From NCBI RefSeq assembly GCF_026341825.1, contig NZ_JAPENY010000003.1:1736001-1800000 (forward strand): a stretch of 64,000 nt of DNA, given 5' to 3'. Below are positions 51,546 through 60,908 of the stretch, one piece after another. The notes under the pieces are model-generated. The model was not told the origin of the DNA, did not search any database, and saw nothing but the letters and a program-made list of their open reading frames with translations. Source of the stretch: Streptomyces sp. NBC_00620. GTDB taxonomy: Bacteria > Actinomycetota > Actinomycetes > Streptomycetales > Streptomycetaceae. A program made the position numbers and the translations under genes. Position 1 is the stretch's first letter. Each line of letters starts with the position of its first letter.

Positions 51546-52880
51546 CTACAGGCCGGCCGGCTCCGTCTCGGGTTCCCGTGCGGGAAGGCTGTCCATGAAG
51601 GAGCTGACCGAGAACACCGCACGCCCCGGGCCGGGTTCACCGTATCCGGGCGGCGACTGGAGCCCGAAGTCGTCCATGGTGGCGCGGTAGGCCTCCAGCA
51701 GGCGGATGTGGTACTCGAGCGGCGCGCCCTGCGGGTTGGCCTTGCCCAGCGGGGTGGTCGGCTCCGGGCACCAGGTGGTGAAGCGGGGCGTGATGCCGTG
51801 CGACATGAAGAAGCGCAGCCCCTCCGTCGTCGACGCGATGGCCTCGTCGACCGTGGTGAAGCCGAAGGGCTCGGCCATCTCCACGCCCGCCACGAAGTTG
51901 GGGATCACATTGCGCGCGCCGAAGACCTCCGCCGAGTCGAGGATGCGCTTGTGCCACTCGTCGCGGCCGACGTAGCGCTCCTTGCCCGGGCAGTACATCT
52001 TGAAGAGGTACTCGTCCCACACCTCGTAGTTGGGGTGGTAGATCTGCACGCCGTAGTCCTTGAAGCGCTGTACGTCGTCCTTCGGCAGCGCCTGTGCCAC
52101 GACCTTGCCGATCCAGCGGCCCGGGAAGTGCTCCTCGATGGCCTTGGCGTACATGCCGTAGAAGTCGGCCTCGTCACGGCCCTGGAGCTTGGAGGTGATC
52201 GCGCCGCCGGTCAGCGTGTACGCGGTGGACGCCTTGGCGGTGTCGTACCGGTCGATGATCTCCAGCGCCTCGAGGACCTCGTCCACGTCCTTCACGCCGG
52301 TGTACGGGCGCCCCGCCGCCTTGTGCTGGCGCCAGTTGTGGTTGATGTCGCAGTACTGGCACTCCTCCTTGGCGCCGAAGTACTGGCAGACGCGGAAGAC
52401 GGTGAGGTAGATCAGGTAGCCCCACTGGATGGTCGGGGCCACCTCCATCACGGACTTCCCGTTGGAGAGCTTGTGCTTGTAGTACTCGGGCATCGGAGGC
52501 ACGCCGACGTCGGAGATCCGCTTCCCGTCGAGGTAGAGCCCGAGGACGCCGTGCTCGTCGGCGGCCACGCGGTACGGCGAGGCCGGGTTCACGCGTACGG
52601 AGACGACGGTGCGGCGCAGGTCGTACGGGCCACCGGTGAGGATGATCTCCTCGGGCGGGCGCCTGAGTGCGGCCTCGCCCAGCTCGGGCAGGGTGCCGTG
52701 GTCGAAGGAGAAGATGAAGTACGACTTCGGCTTGACGTCACCGCCCTCGTTGTCGGAGAGGGCCGACGCGTCGAAGGCGACACCTCCCCGGAGCAGGTCC
52801 TCCTTGAAGACGGCTTCCCGCGGCACGTGCGGGAACCGTTCCATCAGATCCTCGACCAGCGCGGTACGGCTGCCGCCCAT
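51546..52880 (-). CDS. Radical SAM protein with unusual CX8CX2C cluster motif
   Basis: A 444-residue protein that looks like a radical SAM enzyme. The iron-sulfur cysteines appear to be Cys165, Cys174 and Cys177 in RVCQYFGAKEECQYCDINHN, spaced CX8CX2C instead of CX3CX2C. Downstream barrel motifs include TLTGGAITSKLQG (GGE-like), KVVAQALPKDDVQRFKDYGV and NFVAGVEMAEPFGF. The first ~150 residues are a separate domain (VAFDASALSDNEGG, GGPYDLRRTVVSVRVNP). ATG 52880 has GAGGAG upstream. The family is conserved-looking but I know no assigned reaction. It is followed by a strong terminator and preceded by a PPOX-fold gene on the same strand. Confidence 0.8.
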   Translation of the reverse strand: MGGSRTALVEDLMERFPHVPREAVFKEDLLRGGVAFDASALSDNEGGDVKPKSYFIFSFDHGTLPELGEAALRRPPEEIILTGGPYDLRRTVVSVRVNPASPYRVAADEHGVLGLYLDGKRISDVGVPPMPEYYKHKLSNGKSVMEVAPTIQWGYLIYLTVFRVCQYFGAKEECQYCDINHNWRQHKAAGRPYTGVKDVDEVLEALEIIDRYDTAKASTAYTLTGGAITSKLQGRDEADFYGMYAKAIEEHFPGRWIGKVVAQALPKDDVQRFKDYGVQIYHPNYEVWDEYLFKMYCPGKERYVGRDEWHKRILDSAEVFGARNVIPNFVAGVEMAEPFGFTTVDEAIASTTEGLRFFMSHGITPRFTTWCPEPTTPLGKANPQGAPLEYHIRLLEAYRATMDDFGLQSPPGYGEPGPGRAVFSVSSFMDSLPAREPETEPAGL

Positions 52881-52963
52881 CCCGATCTCCTCGCTCCCGG
52901 CTCACTCAGGCTCAGTGTTCGAGCCCTGTGCTCAACTCCTCACGTTATGCCCCTGCCTGCGCG

Positions 52964-53629
52964 TCACCCGTGCCGGGTCCCCTCGCGCCGCGCGATGTGT
53001 GCCGGAGCCGCGAGGTCCGGGGCCAGCAGGGGATCGGGCTCGGGCGCGCCCCAGGCCGAGGTCAGCGGCAGGGTGCCGGCCCACAGGCCCAGCTCGGCGT
53101 CGGGTCCGTCCCCGTCGTCCGGGGCGCCGGTACGGATCTTCACCGAGGCCTCTTCGAGGGACAGCGCGAGCAGGGTGGTCGCCGCCAGCTCCTTGCGGCT
53201 GGGCCTTCGCGCGTAGTCCCACTGACCTGGCGTGGCGTGCTCGGTGAGCCGTCGCAGGCCTTCGAGTTTCTCCTCCGGGTCGGTGACCTTTCGCGGCACG
53301 CCGTGGATCATCGCGCTCCGGTAGTTCACGCCGTGCTCGAACACGGACCGGGCGAGCACGAGCCCGTCGATGTGCGTGACGGTGACACAGACCGGGCTGT
53401 CGGCCGCGAGGCTGCGACTGGCCACCGAACCGTGGACGTACAGCTGCCGCTCGTCCCGCCCGTAGACGGTCGGTACGACCAGCGGGCGCCCGTCGACGAT
53501 CACTCCGAGATGGCAGACGAACCCCGCGTCGAGGATCGCGTCGAGGTCGGCGCGATCGAGGCTGCCCTGTTCACGCAGGCGGCTGTGGCGGGTGAGGTCG
53601 GATTCGGGCAGGCGGCGGCTGTACGTCAT
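52964..53629 (-). CDS. Pyridoxamine 5'-phosphate oxidase-related flavoprotein
   Basis: A 221-residue split-barrel flavin-binding protein (MTYSRRLPESDLTRHSRLRE; AGFVCHLGVIVDGRPLVVPT; HGSVASRSLAADSPVCVTVTHIDGLV; NYRSAMIHGVPRKV). This subgroup of actinobacterial PPOX proteins probably binds FMN or haem; substrates are unknown. It lies 83 nt upstream of the radical SAM gene on the same strand and may be co-transcribed. Confidence 0.85.
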   Translation of the reverse strand: MTYSRRLPESDLTRHSRLREQGSLDRADLDAILDAGFVCHLGVIVDGRPLVVPTVYGRDERQLYVHGSVASRSLAADSPVCVTVTHIDGLVLARSVFEHGVNYRSAMIHGVPRKVTDPEEKLEGLRRLTEHATPGQWDYARRPSRKELAATTLLALSLEEASVKIRTGAPDDGDGPDAELGLWAGTLPLTSAWGAPEPDPLLAPDLAAPAHIARREGTRHG

Positions 53630-53730
53630 GGGCGGATGCTACCGATATCGCATCCAAGTGACCATTGATTGACGTTATTAGTTGCCGGAGCGACCAAGAA
53701 CAACGATATCCGCACATCGAAAGCAGGTGC

Positions 53731-53768
53731 GGTTCCGGCCGGGATACCGATGAGACCCGGCCGGAACC
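53731..53768. terminator. 13-bp hairpin terminator between two leftward genes
   Basis: GGTTCCGGCCGGG (53731-53743) pairs perfectly with CCCGGCCGGAACC (53756-53768) around a 12-nt loop, 10 nt beyond the stop of the hydroxyacid dehydrogenase gene (stop side at 53778). It should terminate that transcript before the PPOX gene. Confidence 0.8.
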
Positions 53769-53777
53769 CGATGACGG

Positions 53778-54815
53778 TCACGCCGCCCGGGACAGCGCCT
53801 CCCGGTCGACCGAAAAGGCCAACTCCCGCCCGGACAACAGCCGTTCGATCTCCTCCACGACGGTGAGCCCGAGTCGGGCGACCTCGTTGCCCTGGGAACC
53901 CGCGAGATGCGGGGTGATGAAGGCGTTCGGAAGGTCGTACAGCGGGGAGTCGGCCGGCAGCGGCTCGGGGGCGGTGACGTCGAGGACCGCGCTGAGCCGT
54001 CCGGTGCGCAGCTCGTCGATCAGCGCGTCGTGATCGACGAGCGACCCGCGCGCGGTGTTGATGAGGACCGCCCCGGCCGGCATCAGGGCGAGCTCGCGGC
54101 GGCCGATCAGGTGGAGCGTCTCAGGGGTCTCCGGGGCATGGACGGTCACGACGTCACTGCCGCCGAGCAGTTCGTCGAGCGGCAGCAGCGGAACGCCCAG
54201 CTCGGCGGCCCCTGCCTCGTCGACGTACGGATCGGCGAGGCTCACCGCGAGGTCGAAGGGGCGGAGCAGGTCGATGAGACGCCGGCCGATGCGGGAGGCT
54301 CCGACGATGCCCACGCGGCGGCCGAAGTTGCCGATGCCGGGGATGATCTCCCCGTAGGGGAAGGCGCGTTGGGAGCGGAGCCGGTCCCGGTGCGTGAAGA
54401 GGTCCTTACCGGCGAGCAGGATCATGGCGAGGGTGTACTCGGCGACGGGCAGCGCGTTGGCGGCGGCGGCCGACGACACGGCGAGTCCGCGTGCCCAGAC
54501 CGAGGGTGTCGTGAGGCTCTTGACGGAGCCCGCGGCGTGGAGCACGGCGCGCAGCTTCGGTGCGGCTTCCAGGGTGACTTCGTCGAGGGTCGGGCAGCCC
54601 CAGCCGGTGATCAGGATCTCGGTCTCCGCGAGAGCCTCGCGCACCCGGGGGTCGGTGAAGTTCTCGGCCACCAGAGTGGGATCGATTTCTACGGAGTCGC
54701 GCAAACGAGCCAGTACCTCCGGCGGGAAAATATGCGGCACGTTCTGGGCGGTCATGGCGAACAAGGCCAACGGACGCTCGGACAAGGAGGCGACCTTCCG
54801 GCTCGGCGACTTCAT
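53778..54815 (-). CDS. D-isomer-specific 2-hydroxyacid dehydrogenase
   Basis: A 345-residue NAD-dependent dehydrogenase. The cofactor fold is GNFGRRVGIVGASRIGRRLIDLL. The triad is Arg in LINTARGSLVDHDAL, Glu in DVTAPEPLPADSPL and His in FITPHLAGSQGNE. It reduces 2-keto acids or oxidises 2-hydroxy acids; substrate not predictable. ATG 54815 gives the usual length; an upstream in-frame start at 54950 would add 45 residues without family similarity. Divergent from the alditol oxidase gene, so a shared role in polyol or sugar-acid metabolism is possible. Confidence 0.88.
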   Translation of the reverse strand: MKSPSRKVASLSERPLALFAMTAQNVPHIFPPEVLARLRDSVEIDPTLVAENFTDPRVREALAETEILITGWGCPTLDEVTLEAAPKLRAVLHAAGSVKSLTTPSVWARGLAVSSAAAANALPVAEYTLAMILLAGKDLFTHRDRLRSQRAFPYGEIIPGIGNFGRRVGIVGASRIGRRLIDLLRPFDLAVSLADPYVDEAGAAELGVPLLPLDELLGGSDVVTVHAPETPETLHLIGRRELALMPAGAVLINTARGSLVDHDALIDELRTGRLSAVLDVTAPEPLPADSPLYDLPNAFITPHLAGSQGNEVARLGLTVVEEIERLLSGRELAFSVDREALSRAA

Positions 54816-54997
54816 GGATAGCAACCGGTCTCTACGGTAGTTGTCGCCGCGCGGGAGGGTCAATGGACGGGGCGGTGGGTCACGACCACGACTCGACGGA
54901 CCGCCCGTGGAGGGCCGCGCCCCGGCAAGGTACGTTCCCCCGGTGGCCACTACACCGGCCGCGGCGGACGGCGACTTCCCGGGGAGGGATCACAGGG

Positions 54998-56248
54998 ATG
55001 ACCGAGACCCTGACCAACTGGGCCGGCAACATCACGTACACGGCCAAGAAACTGCACCGGCCGCACTCGCTCGACGCACTCGCGACGCTGGTGGCGGACA
55101 GCCGGAAGGTGCGTGTCCTGGGCAGCGGGCACTCGTTCAACGAGATCCCCGAGCCGGGCGACGACGGCGTACTGCTCTCGCTGACCGCGCTGCCCCCGGC
55201 GGTGGACGTCGACACGACGGCCCGTACGGTACGGGTCGCGGGCGGCGTCCGTTACGCCGAACTCGCCCGCCAGGTGCACGAGCACGGGCTCGCGCTGCAC
55301 AACATGGCGTCCCTCCCGCACATCTCCGTGGCGGGTTCCGTGGCGACCGGCACACACGGCTCGGGGGTCACGAACGGTTCGCTGGCCTCCGCCGTACGCG
55401 AGGTCGAGCTGATCACGGCGGACGGCTCGACGGTGACGATCGCCCGGGGCGAGGACGGCTTCGACGGTGCCGTGACCTCGCTGGGCGCCCTCGGCGTCGT
55501 CACCGCGCTCACCCTCGACCTGGAGCCGGACTTCGAGGTGAGCCAGCAGGTGTTCACCGAACTCCCCCTGGAGGGGCTGGACTTCGAGGCGGTGGCGGCA
55601 TCGGCGTACAGCGTGAGTCTCTTCACCGACTGGGGGCGACCGGGATTCCGGCAGGTGTGGCTCAAGCGGCGCACCGACCAGCCGTTCCCCGGGTTCCCGT
55701 GGGCCGAGCCCGCCACCGAGGCCGCGCACCCCGTACCGGGCATGCCCGCACGCAACTGCACCCAGCAGTTCGGCGTACCCGGCCCCTGGCACGAGCGACT
55801 CCCGCATTTCCGGGCCGAGTTCACCCCGAGCAGCGGGGCCGAGCTCCAGTCCGAGTATCTGCTGCCGCGCGCGAACGCCCTGTCGGCGCTGCACGCGCTG
55901 GACGCGATCCGCGAGACGATCGCACCGGTGCTCCAGGTCTGCGAGGTGCGGACCGTCGCCGCCGACCGCCAGTGGCTGAGCCCGGCGTACGGGCGGGACA
56001 CCGTCGCCCTGCACTTCACCTGGGTCGAGGACACCGCGGCCGTACTGCCGGTGGTGCGGCGGGTCGAGGCGGCGCTCGACATCTTCGACGCACGGCCGCA
56101 CTGGGGCAAGGTGTTCACCGTGCCGTCGGCGGTGCTGCGCGAGCGGTACCCGCGGCTGGACGACTTCAGGTCGCTGGCCCAGTCGCTCGACCCCGCGGGC
56201 AAGTTCACCAACGCCTTCGTGGGGGACTTTCTACACCCCATTTCCTAA
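54998..56248 (+). CDS. aldO: Alditol oxidase (FAD-linked)
   Basis: A 416-residue flavoprotein closely matching Streptomyces alditol oxidase along its length: TNWAGNITYTAKKLHRPHSL, VRVLGSGHSFNEI with the covalent-FAD His45, SLPHISVAGSVATGTHGSG, REVELITADGSTVTIARGED and the C-terminal RPHWGKVFTVPS. AldO oxidises xylitol, sorbitol and similar polyols at C1, producing hydrogen peroxide and the aldose. ATG 54998 gives MTETLTNWAG, the family start; longer in-frame starts upstream lack similarity. It lies upstream of a ROK-sugar importer operon but is separated by 92 nt. Confidence 0.93.
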   Translation: MTETLTNWAGNITYTAKKLHRPHSLDALATLVADSRKVRVLGSGHSFNEIPEPGDDGVLLSLTALPPAVDVDTTARTVRVAGGVRYAELARQVHEHGLALHNMASLPHISVAGSVATGTHGSGVTNGSLASAVREVELITADGSTVTIARGEDGFDGAVTSLGALGVVTALTLDLEPDFEVSQQVFTELPLEGLDFEAVAASAYSVSLFTDWGRPGFRQVWLKRRTDQPFPGFPWAEPATEAAHPVPGMPARNCTQQFGVPGPWHERLPHFRAEFTPSSGAELQSEYLLPRANALSALHALDAIRETIAPVLQVCEVRTVAADRQWLSPAYGRDTVALHFTWVEDTAAVLPVVRRVEAALDIFDARPHWGKVFTVPSAVLRERYPRLDDFRSLAQSLDPAGKFTNAFVGDFLHPIS

Positions 56249-56260
56249 CCCCTTGTCGAA
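56248..56260 (+). promoter_or_regulatory. Candidate shared operator, copy 1 (upstream of ROK gene)
   Basis: ACCCCTTGTCGAA at 56248-56260 recurs with one change (ACCCCTTGCCGAA) at 57649-57661. The two copies lie 80-90 nt upstream of the ROK gene and of the binding protein gene respectively. A shared regulator site is inferred. Confidence 0.4.
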
Positions 56261-56340
56261 AGTCCGTCCCAGACCATAGCCTTGCGCCGCGCCGATGCTT
56301 GCGAGCCTCGGCACGGGCGCGGGGATCCGAGGGGAGATCG

Positions 56341-57555
56341 ATGAAGCGCGGCACATCACGCGACATCCGCACGGCGAACCGCTACGAGGTCCTGCGCCAG
56401 ATCATCGCCCGGTCGCCCACCTCCCGGCAGGAGTTGGCGGCGGCCACCGGGCTCAGCCTGGCCACGGTCGCCACGCTCGTCGGCGAGCTGCTCGACCTTC
56501 GGATGCTGACCGAGGTCGGGTTCGAGGACTCCGCGGGTGGCCGCCCGCGGGGGCTCGTGGCCGTCAACGCGTCGGGGGGCGCGTTGATCGGCGTCGACAT
56601 CGCGGAGACGTACGTACGCGTGGAGCTGTTCGACCTCGCGCTGAACGTGCTCGCCCGCGCCACCGAGGACATGCGCCCCGGTGAGAGCCGCCCGGAGCAG
56701 GTCGTCGGGCATGTCGCCGCGGCCGTCGGCTCGGTGGTCACCCAGGCCGGGATCGAGGGCGCGCGCGTCCTCGGTGTCGGCGTGAGCGTGCCGGGCCAGG
56801 TCGACCGCGAGGACGGGGTGTGCGAGTACGCCCCGAACTGGGACTGGCACGACGTGCCGCTGCTCGAGCTGCTCGCCGAGCACATCGCCTACCCGCTGTA
56901 CCTCGACAATCCGCTGCGCGCCTGCGCGGTCGCCGAGCTGTGGTTCGGCGCGGCCCGTGGGCGCGGGGACGCCGTGGTCGTCAACCTCGGTACCGGTGTC
57001 GGGGCCGGGCTCGTGCTCGGCGGCGGGGTGCACCGCGGGGTCAGCAACAGCGCGGGCGAGTGGGGCCATACGACGCTCGTCCTTGACGGCCGGCTGTGTC
57101 ACTGCGGGAACCACGGATGCGTGGAGACGTATGTCGGGGCGCCCGGAATCATGCTGAACCTGCGGGAGTTGAGCCCGCGCAGCCCGCTGCTGCACCCCGA
57201 GGACCAGACCGCCACGATCGACGCGCTCGCCCGCGGTGTCGCCGCGCAGGACCCGGTGGCCCTCAAGGTCGTGCGGGACACCGCCCGTTACCTCGGTGCC
57301 GGGATCTCCGACCTGGTGAACCTCCTCAACCCCGAGGTGGTCGTGCTCAGCAGCTGGGTCGCGGCGACGCTTGGCGAACCGCTGCTCAAAGAGGTCCGCG
57401 AGGCCGTCGCCCGGCATGCGCTGAAGCGCCCGTTCGCGGCCACCGAAATCGTCCTCTCCCCCGTTCCGACCGATCCGGTCTGCCTCGGAGCCGCGACGTT
57501 CGCCCTGGAAGGGGCGCTCCAGTCGGTCGGCCAACGGCCCGCCAAGCGCAAGTAG
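56341..57555 (+). CDS. ROK-family transcriptional regulator
   Basis: A 404-residue ROK regulator: winged HTH (SRQELAAATGLSLATVATLV), sugar-kinase-like domain with VLGVGVSVPGQVDREDG, LGTGVGAGLVLGGGV and the canonical zinc motif GRLCHCGNHGCVETYVG. It lies directly upstream of the sugar importer/beta-galactosidase operon and is the likely regulator, responding to a beta-galactoside or its hydrolysis product. ATG 56341 follows a purine-rich GAGGGGAGATCG stretch. Confidence 0.92.
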   Translation: MKRGTSRDIRTANRYEVLRQIIARSPTSRQELAAATGLSLATVATLVGELLDLRMLTEVGFEDSAGGRPRGLVAVNASGGALIGVDIAETYVRVELFDLALNVLARATEDMRPGESRPEQVVGHVAAAVGSVVTQAGIEGARVLGVGVSVPGQVDREDGVCEYAPNWDWHDVPLLELLAEHIAYPLYLDNPLRACAVAELWFGAARGRGDAVVVNLGTGVGAGLVLGGGVHRGVSNSAGEWGHTTLVLDGRLCHCGNHGCVETYVGAPGIMLNLRELSPRSPLLHPEDQTATIDALARGVAAQDPVALKVVRDTARYLGAGISDLVNLLNPEVVVLSSWVAATLGEPLLKEVREAVARHALKRPFAATEIVLSPVPTDPVCLGAATFALEGALQSVGQRPAKRK

Positions 57556-57648
57556 TTACCCACCGCAGCGTACAAAGCCCCCGCCTTCAGGGGGCCCGCA
57601 CGTCCGGTATCCCGAACCAGGCACAACGCTTCGAACAGACTTCGTCCG

Positions 57649-57679
57649 ACCCCTTGCCGAAGCCTTAGCCGAAGGTTAA
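57649..57679 (+). promoter_or_regulatory. Candidate shared operator, copy 2 (upstream of sugar-binding protein gene)
   Basis: ACCCCTTGCCGAA (57649-57661) is followed by a second CCGAA unit in CCTTAGCCGAAGG, a short imperfect inverted repeat. It sits in the 181-nt gap before the importer operon, where a ROK operator would be expected. Confidence 0.4.
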
Positions 57680-57736
57680 CGTCCCGCACCGCACAGGGAA
57701 TTGAGCCGCAGCCGTACTAGAGACAAGGGCGTCACC

Positions 57737-59002
57737 ATGTCGGCAATGAGCAGCAGCAACTGGGACCGTCGATCCGTACTGCGAGCCGCCGCGGGCCTCG
57801 CCGCACTGGGGCCGCTGGCCGCCTGCGGGAGCAACAACGGGCGCTCCGGGGGCGGGAGTTCGGGCAAGAACCTCACGCAGTACTTCCACGCGTACGGCGA
57901 GGCCGGCACCGAGCAGGCCATCAAGAAGTACGCGAAGGCCTACGACAAGGCGAACGTGACCACGCAGTGGATCACCGGCTCCAACTTCGAGAGCAAGCTG
58001 TTCTCGGCGCTGCTCACCGACAACGCGCCGGACGTGTTCGAGTTCCACCCGCAGATCCAGCTCGTCGAGAGCGGCCAGGTGGCCGATCTGACCGACCTCA
58101 TCGCCCCGGTCAAGGACGACTTCAACCAGGCCGACATCGCGTCCCACACGATCGACGGGAAGATATGGGGCATCCGCATGATCGACGACCCCCAGTTCTT
58201 CTTCTACCGCAAGTCGGTCCTGGAGGACGCGGGCATCGAACCGCCCGCCACGCTCGACGAGTTGGTCGAGGCCGCGGCCAAGCTCACCACCGACAAGGTC
58301 AAGGGCGTCTTCCTCGGCAACTCGATCACGCCCGTCATGAACCCGCTGATCTGGTCGACGGGCGCCAACACACTCACGGACGACAACAAGATCGCGTACC
58401 ACACGGACGAGGTCGCGGCGGGCCTGAAGCAGCTCCGCACGATGTTCAAGGACGGACATCTGCTGCTCGACGCGCCCGCCGACTGGTGGGACCCCTCCGC
58501 CCTCACCCAGGGCCTGGTCGCGATCCAGTGGTGCGGCATGTGGGCGATGCCGGTGATCCAGCAGGCGCTCGGCGACGACGTCGGCATCTTCCCGTTCCCG
58601 CAGTCGGCCGACGCGGGCAAGCCCGCGGTCACCAACGGCGGCTGGTCGATGTTCGTGAACGCCAAGTCGAAGAACATCGACGCGGCGAAGGAGTACGTGA
58701 AGTGGCTCTGGATCGACCAGAAGGAGTACCAGGAGGACTGGTCCCTCTCCTACGGCTTCCACATCCCGCCGCGCGCCTCGCTCGCCGCCTCCGCCACCAA
58801 GCTCAAGTCGGGCCTGCCCGCCGAGGGCGTGAAGCTCTTCGACGAGTACGGGCACTTCGACAACCCGGCCTGGACGCAGGCCATGATCGTCGCCCTTGAG
58901 GGGGTCGTCGCCGACACGGTCCGCAAGGGCGGGGATCCGCAGGCCGCGCTCGACAAGGCCGACAAGACGGTCGAGCGCGAGCTCAAGAAGCTGTTCGGAT
59001 AG
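57737..59002 (+). CDS. Sugar ABC transporter substrate-binding lipoprotein (CUT1)
   Basis: A 421-residue family 1 solute-binding protein. It has a twin-arginine start and lipobox (DRRSVLRAAAGLAALGPLAAC), then a mature PBP fold (NLTQYFHAYGEAGTEQAIKKY, NAPDVFEFHPQIQLVESG, WSMFVNAKSKNIDAAKEYVKWL). ATG 57737 is chosen, with AAGGG 7 nt upstream. It captures a sugar, probably a beta-galactoside or galactose-containing oligosaccharide judging by the lacZ gene three positions downstream. Confidence 0.92.
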   Translation: MSAMSSSNWDRRSVLRAAAGLAALGPLAACGSNNGRSGGGSSGKNLTQYFHAYGEAGTEQAIKKYAKAYDKANVTTQWITGSNFESKLFSALLTDNAPDVFEFHPQIQLVESGQVADLTDLIAPVKDDFNQADIASHTIDGKIWGIRMIDDPQFFFYRKSVLEDAGIEPPATLDELVEAAAKLTTDKVKGVFLGNSITPVMNPLIWSTGANTLTDDNKIAYHTDEVAAGLKQLRTMFKDGHLLLDAPADWWDPSALTQGLVAIQWCGMWAMPVIQQALGDDVGIFPFPQSADAGKPAVTNGGWSMFVNAKSKNIDAAKEYVKWLWIDQKEYQEDWSLSYGFHIPPRASLAASATKLKSGLPAEGVKLFDEYGHFDNPAWTQAMIVALEGVVADTVRKGGDPQAALDKADKTVERELKKLFG

Positions 59003-59025
59003 GCCGGCGGACGGACCACGACGAC

Positions 59026-59994
59026 ATGTCGACCACCACCACGAGCGGTGTCGCCAAGAGCCCCGCCGCTGCCGGGACCCCCACCAAGGTCCACAAGCGG
59101 CGCGGCGTCCGCGGCCGCACCCTCAACTTCTGGCTCTTCACCGGCCCGTTCCTGATCGGGCTCGCCGTCTTCGTCTACATCCCGATCGGCTGGAGCGCGT
59201 ACCTCTCCTTCTTCGAGGCGCGCTACACGGTCACCCCCAGCACGTTCGTCGGCTTCGACAACTACTCGTACATGCTGACGAACGACAAGTTCACCGAGTC
59301 CCTCGTCACCTTCACCGTCTTCGCCGCCTTCATCGTGCCCGTCACCTGGGCGTTCTCGCTGGGCCTCGCGCTGCTGGTGAACCGGCTGCGCTTCATGCGG
59401 GCGTTCTTCCGGTCGGTGTTCTTCCTGCCGACCGCGGTCAGTTTCGTGGCCGCCTCGCTGATCTGGAAGATGTCCATCTTCAGCGGGGTCCGCTTCGGCC
59501 TGATGAACACCGTCATCGGCTGGTTCGGTGTCGAGAACATCGCCTGGCTCGCCAACCCCAACCCGCCCTGGTACTGGCTGGTCATCGTCACCGTGCGCCT
59601 GTGGCTGCAGGCCGGCTTCTACATGATCCTGTTCCTGGCGGCCCTGCAGAACATCCCGCCGGAGCTGTACGAGGCCGCCGCGATCGACGGTGCCAAGCGG
59701 GGCTGGCAGACCTTCCGGCACATCACGCTCCCGCAGCTGCGCGCCACCTCGACCGCAGTGATCCTGCTGCTGCTCGTCGCCGCCTTCCAGGCCTTCGACG
59801 AGTTCTTCAACCTCCTCGCCAAAACCACCTGGGGCCGCCCGCCGTTGGTCGAGCTGTACTACACGGCGCTGGGCGAGAGCCAGGACTACGGCGCGGGCAG
59901 CGCGGGCGCCATGATCCTGACCCTGCTGATCTGCGTCGTGACCCTCGCACAGGGCAGGTTCATGGGCTTCGGAAAGGGTGAGGAGGCCAAGTGA
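59026..59994 (+). CDS. Sugar ABC transporter permease (MalF/UgpA type)
   Basis: A 322-residue permease with six helices after a charged cytoplasmic N terminus. The EAA loop is LYEAAAIDGAKRGWQTFRHITLPQL. The first helix (LNFWLFTGPFLIGLAVFVYIPI) is typical of CUT1 permeases. It starts 23 nt after the binding protein gene and overlaps the second permease by 4 nt (GTGA). Confidence 0.94.
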   Translation: MSTTTTSGVAKSPAAAGTPTKVHKRRGVRGRTLNFWLFTGPFLIGLAVFVYIPIGWSAYLSFFEARYTVTPSTFVGFDNYSYMLTNDKFTESLVTFTVFAAFIVPVTWAFSLGLALLVNRLRFMRAFFRSVFFLPTAVSFVAASLIWKMSIFSGVRFGLMNTVIGWFGVENIAWLANPNPPWYWLVIVTVRLWLQAGFYMILFLAALQNIPPELYEAAAIDGAKRGWQTFRHITLPQLRATSTAVILLLLVAAFQAFDEFFNLLAKTTWGRPPLVELYYTALGESQDYGAGSAGAMILTLLICVVTLAQGRFMGFGKGEEAK

Positions 59995-60869
59995 CCACCA
60001 CAACACCTCCGGTCGTCGGCAAGCCGCGTTCCGTGCGGCGGCGCGGCGGCGTCATGAGCAGCGCCGGTCTCTACTTCGCGGCCGGCATCGGCGCAGCGCT
60101 GTTCCTCGTCCCCTTCTATCTGATCGTCCGCAACGCCCTGTCCACGGACGCGGAGATCACCGGCGAGAACTGGAAGTGGTTCCCCACCGACATCCAGTGG
60201 GGCAACCTCACCGAGCTGTTCGACGACCCCACGGTCCCCTTCGCACAATCCCTGTGGAACTCGACGGTCGTCGGCATCCTGCACACCGTCGGCACCCTGT
60301 TGGTGTGCTCGCTGGCCGGGTACGGCCTGGCCCGCATCCCCTACAAGCACTCCAACAAGATCTTCTACGTCGTCCTGGTCACCCTGATGGTCCCGACCGC
60401 CGTCACCTTCGTGCCGAGCTTCGTGCTGGTCTCGTCCCTCGGCTGGGTGTCGAGTCTGCAAGGTCTCATCGTCCCGGGGCTTTTCAGTGGTTTCACCTGC
60501 TTCCTGTTCCGGCAGTACTTCCTGGGGTTCCCGAAGGAGCTGGAGGAGGCGGCGCGGGTGGACGGGCTCAGCTACTGGGGCGCGTACTGGCGCATCGTCG
60601 TGCCCAACTCGCTGAACTTCTTCGCCGCGATCGCCACCATCACCTTCATCAGCGGCTGGAACGCCTTCCTGTGGCCCCTGGTCATCGGCCAGGACCAGGA
60701 AGCCTGGACCGTGCAGGTCGCGCTCTCCTCGTACATGACCAACCAGACCGTCAACTTCCATCTGATCTTCATGGCGACCGCGATTTCCATCCTGCCCCTG
60801 GTGTTCGTCTTCCTCTTCCTCCAGCGCTGGCTGGTGCAGGGGATCGCACAGACAGGCATCAAGGGCTGA
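59991..60869 (+). CDS. Sugar ABC transporter permease (MalG type)
   Basis: A 292-residue permease with six helices; the EAA loop is ELEEAARVDGLSYWGAYWRIVVPN. With the MalF-type partner it forms the membrane channel. No ATPase gene is present in the operon, as is usual for Streptomyces CUT1 importers, which share the MsiK ATPase encoded elsewhere (established for cellobiose, maltose and others). Confidence 0.94.
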   Translation: MTTTTPPVVGKPRSVRRRGGVMSSAGLYFAAGIGAALFLVPFYLIVRNALSTDAEITGENWKWFPTDIQWGNLTELFDDPTVPFAQSLWNSTVVGILHTVGTLLVCSLAGYGLARIPYKHSNKIFYVVLVTLMVPTAVTFVPSFVLVSSLGWVSSLQGLIVPGLFSGFTCFLFRQYFLGFPKELEEAARVDGLSYWGAYWRIVVPNSLNFFAAIATITFISGWNAFLWPLVIGQDQEAWTVQVALSSYMTNQTVNFHLIFMATAISILPLVFVFLFLQRWLVQGIAQTGIKG

Positions 60870-60908
60870 CACAACTCGCTCAAGACCACTCCCAAAACCT
60901 GGAGACCC

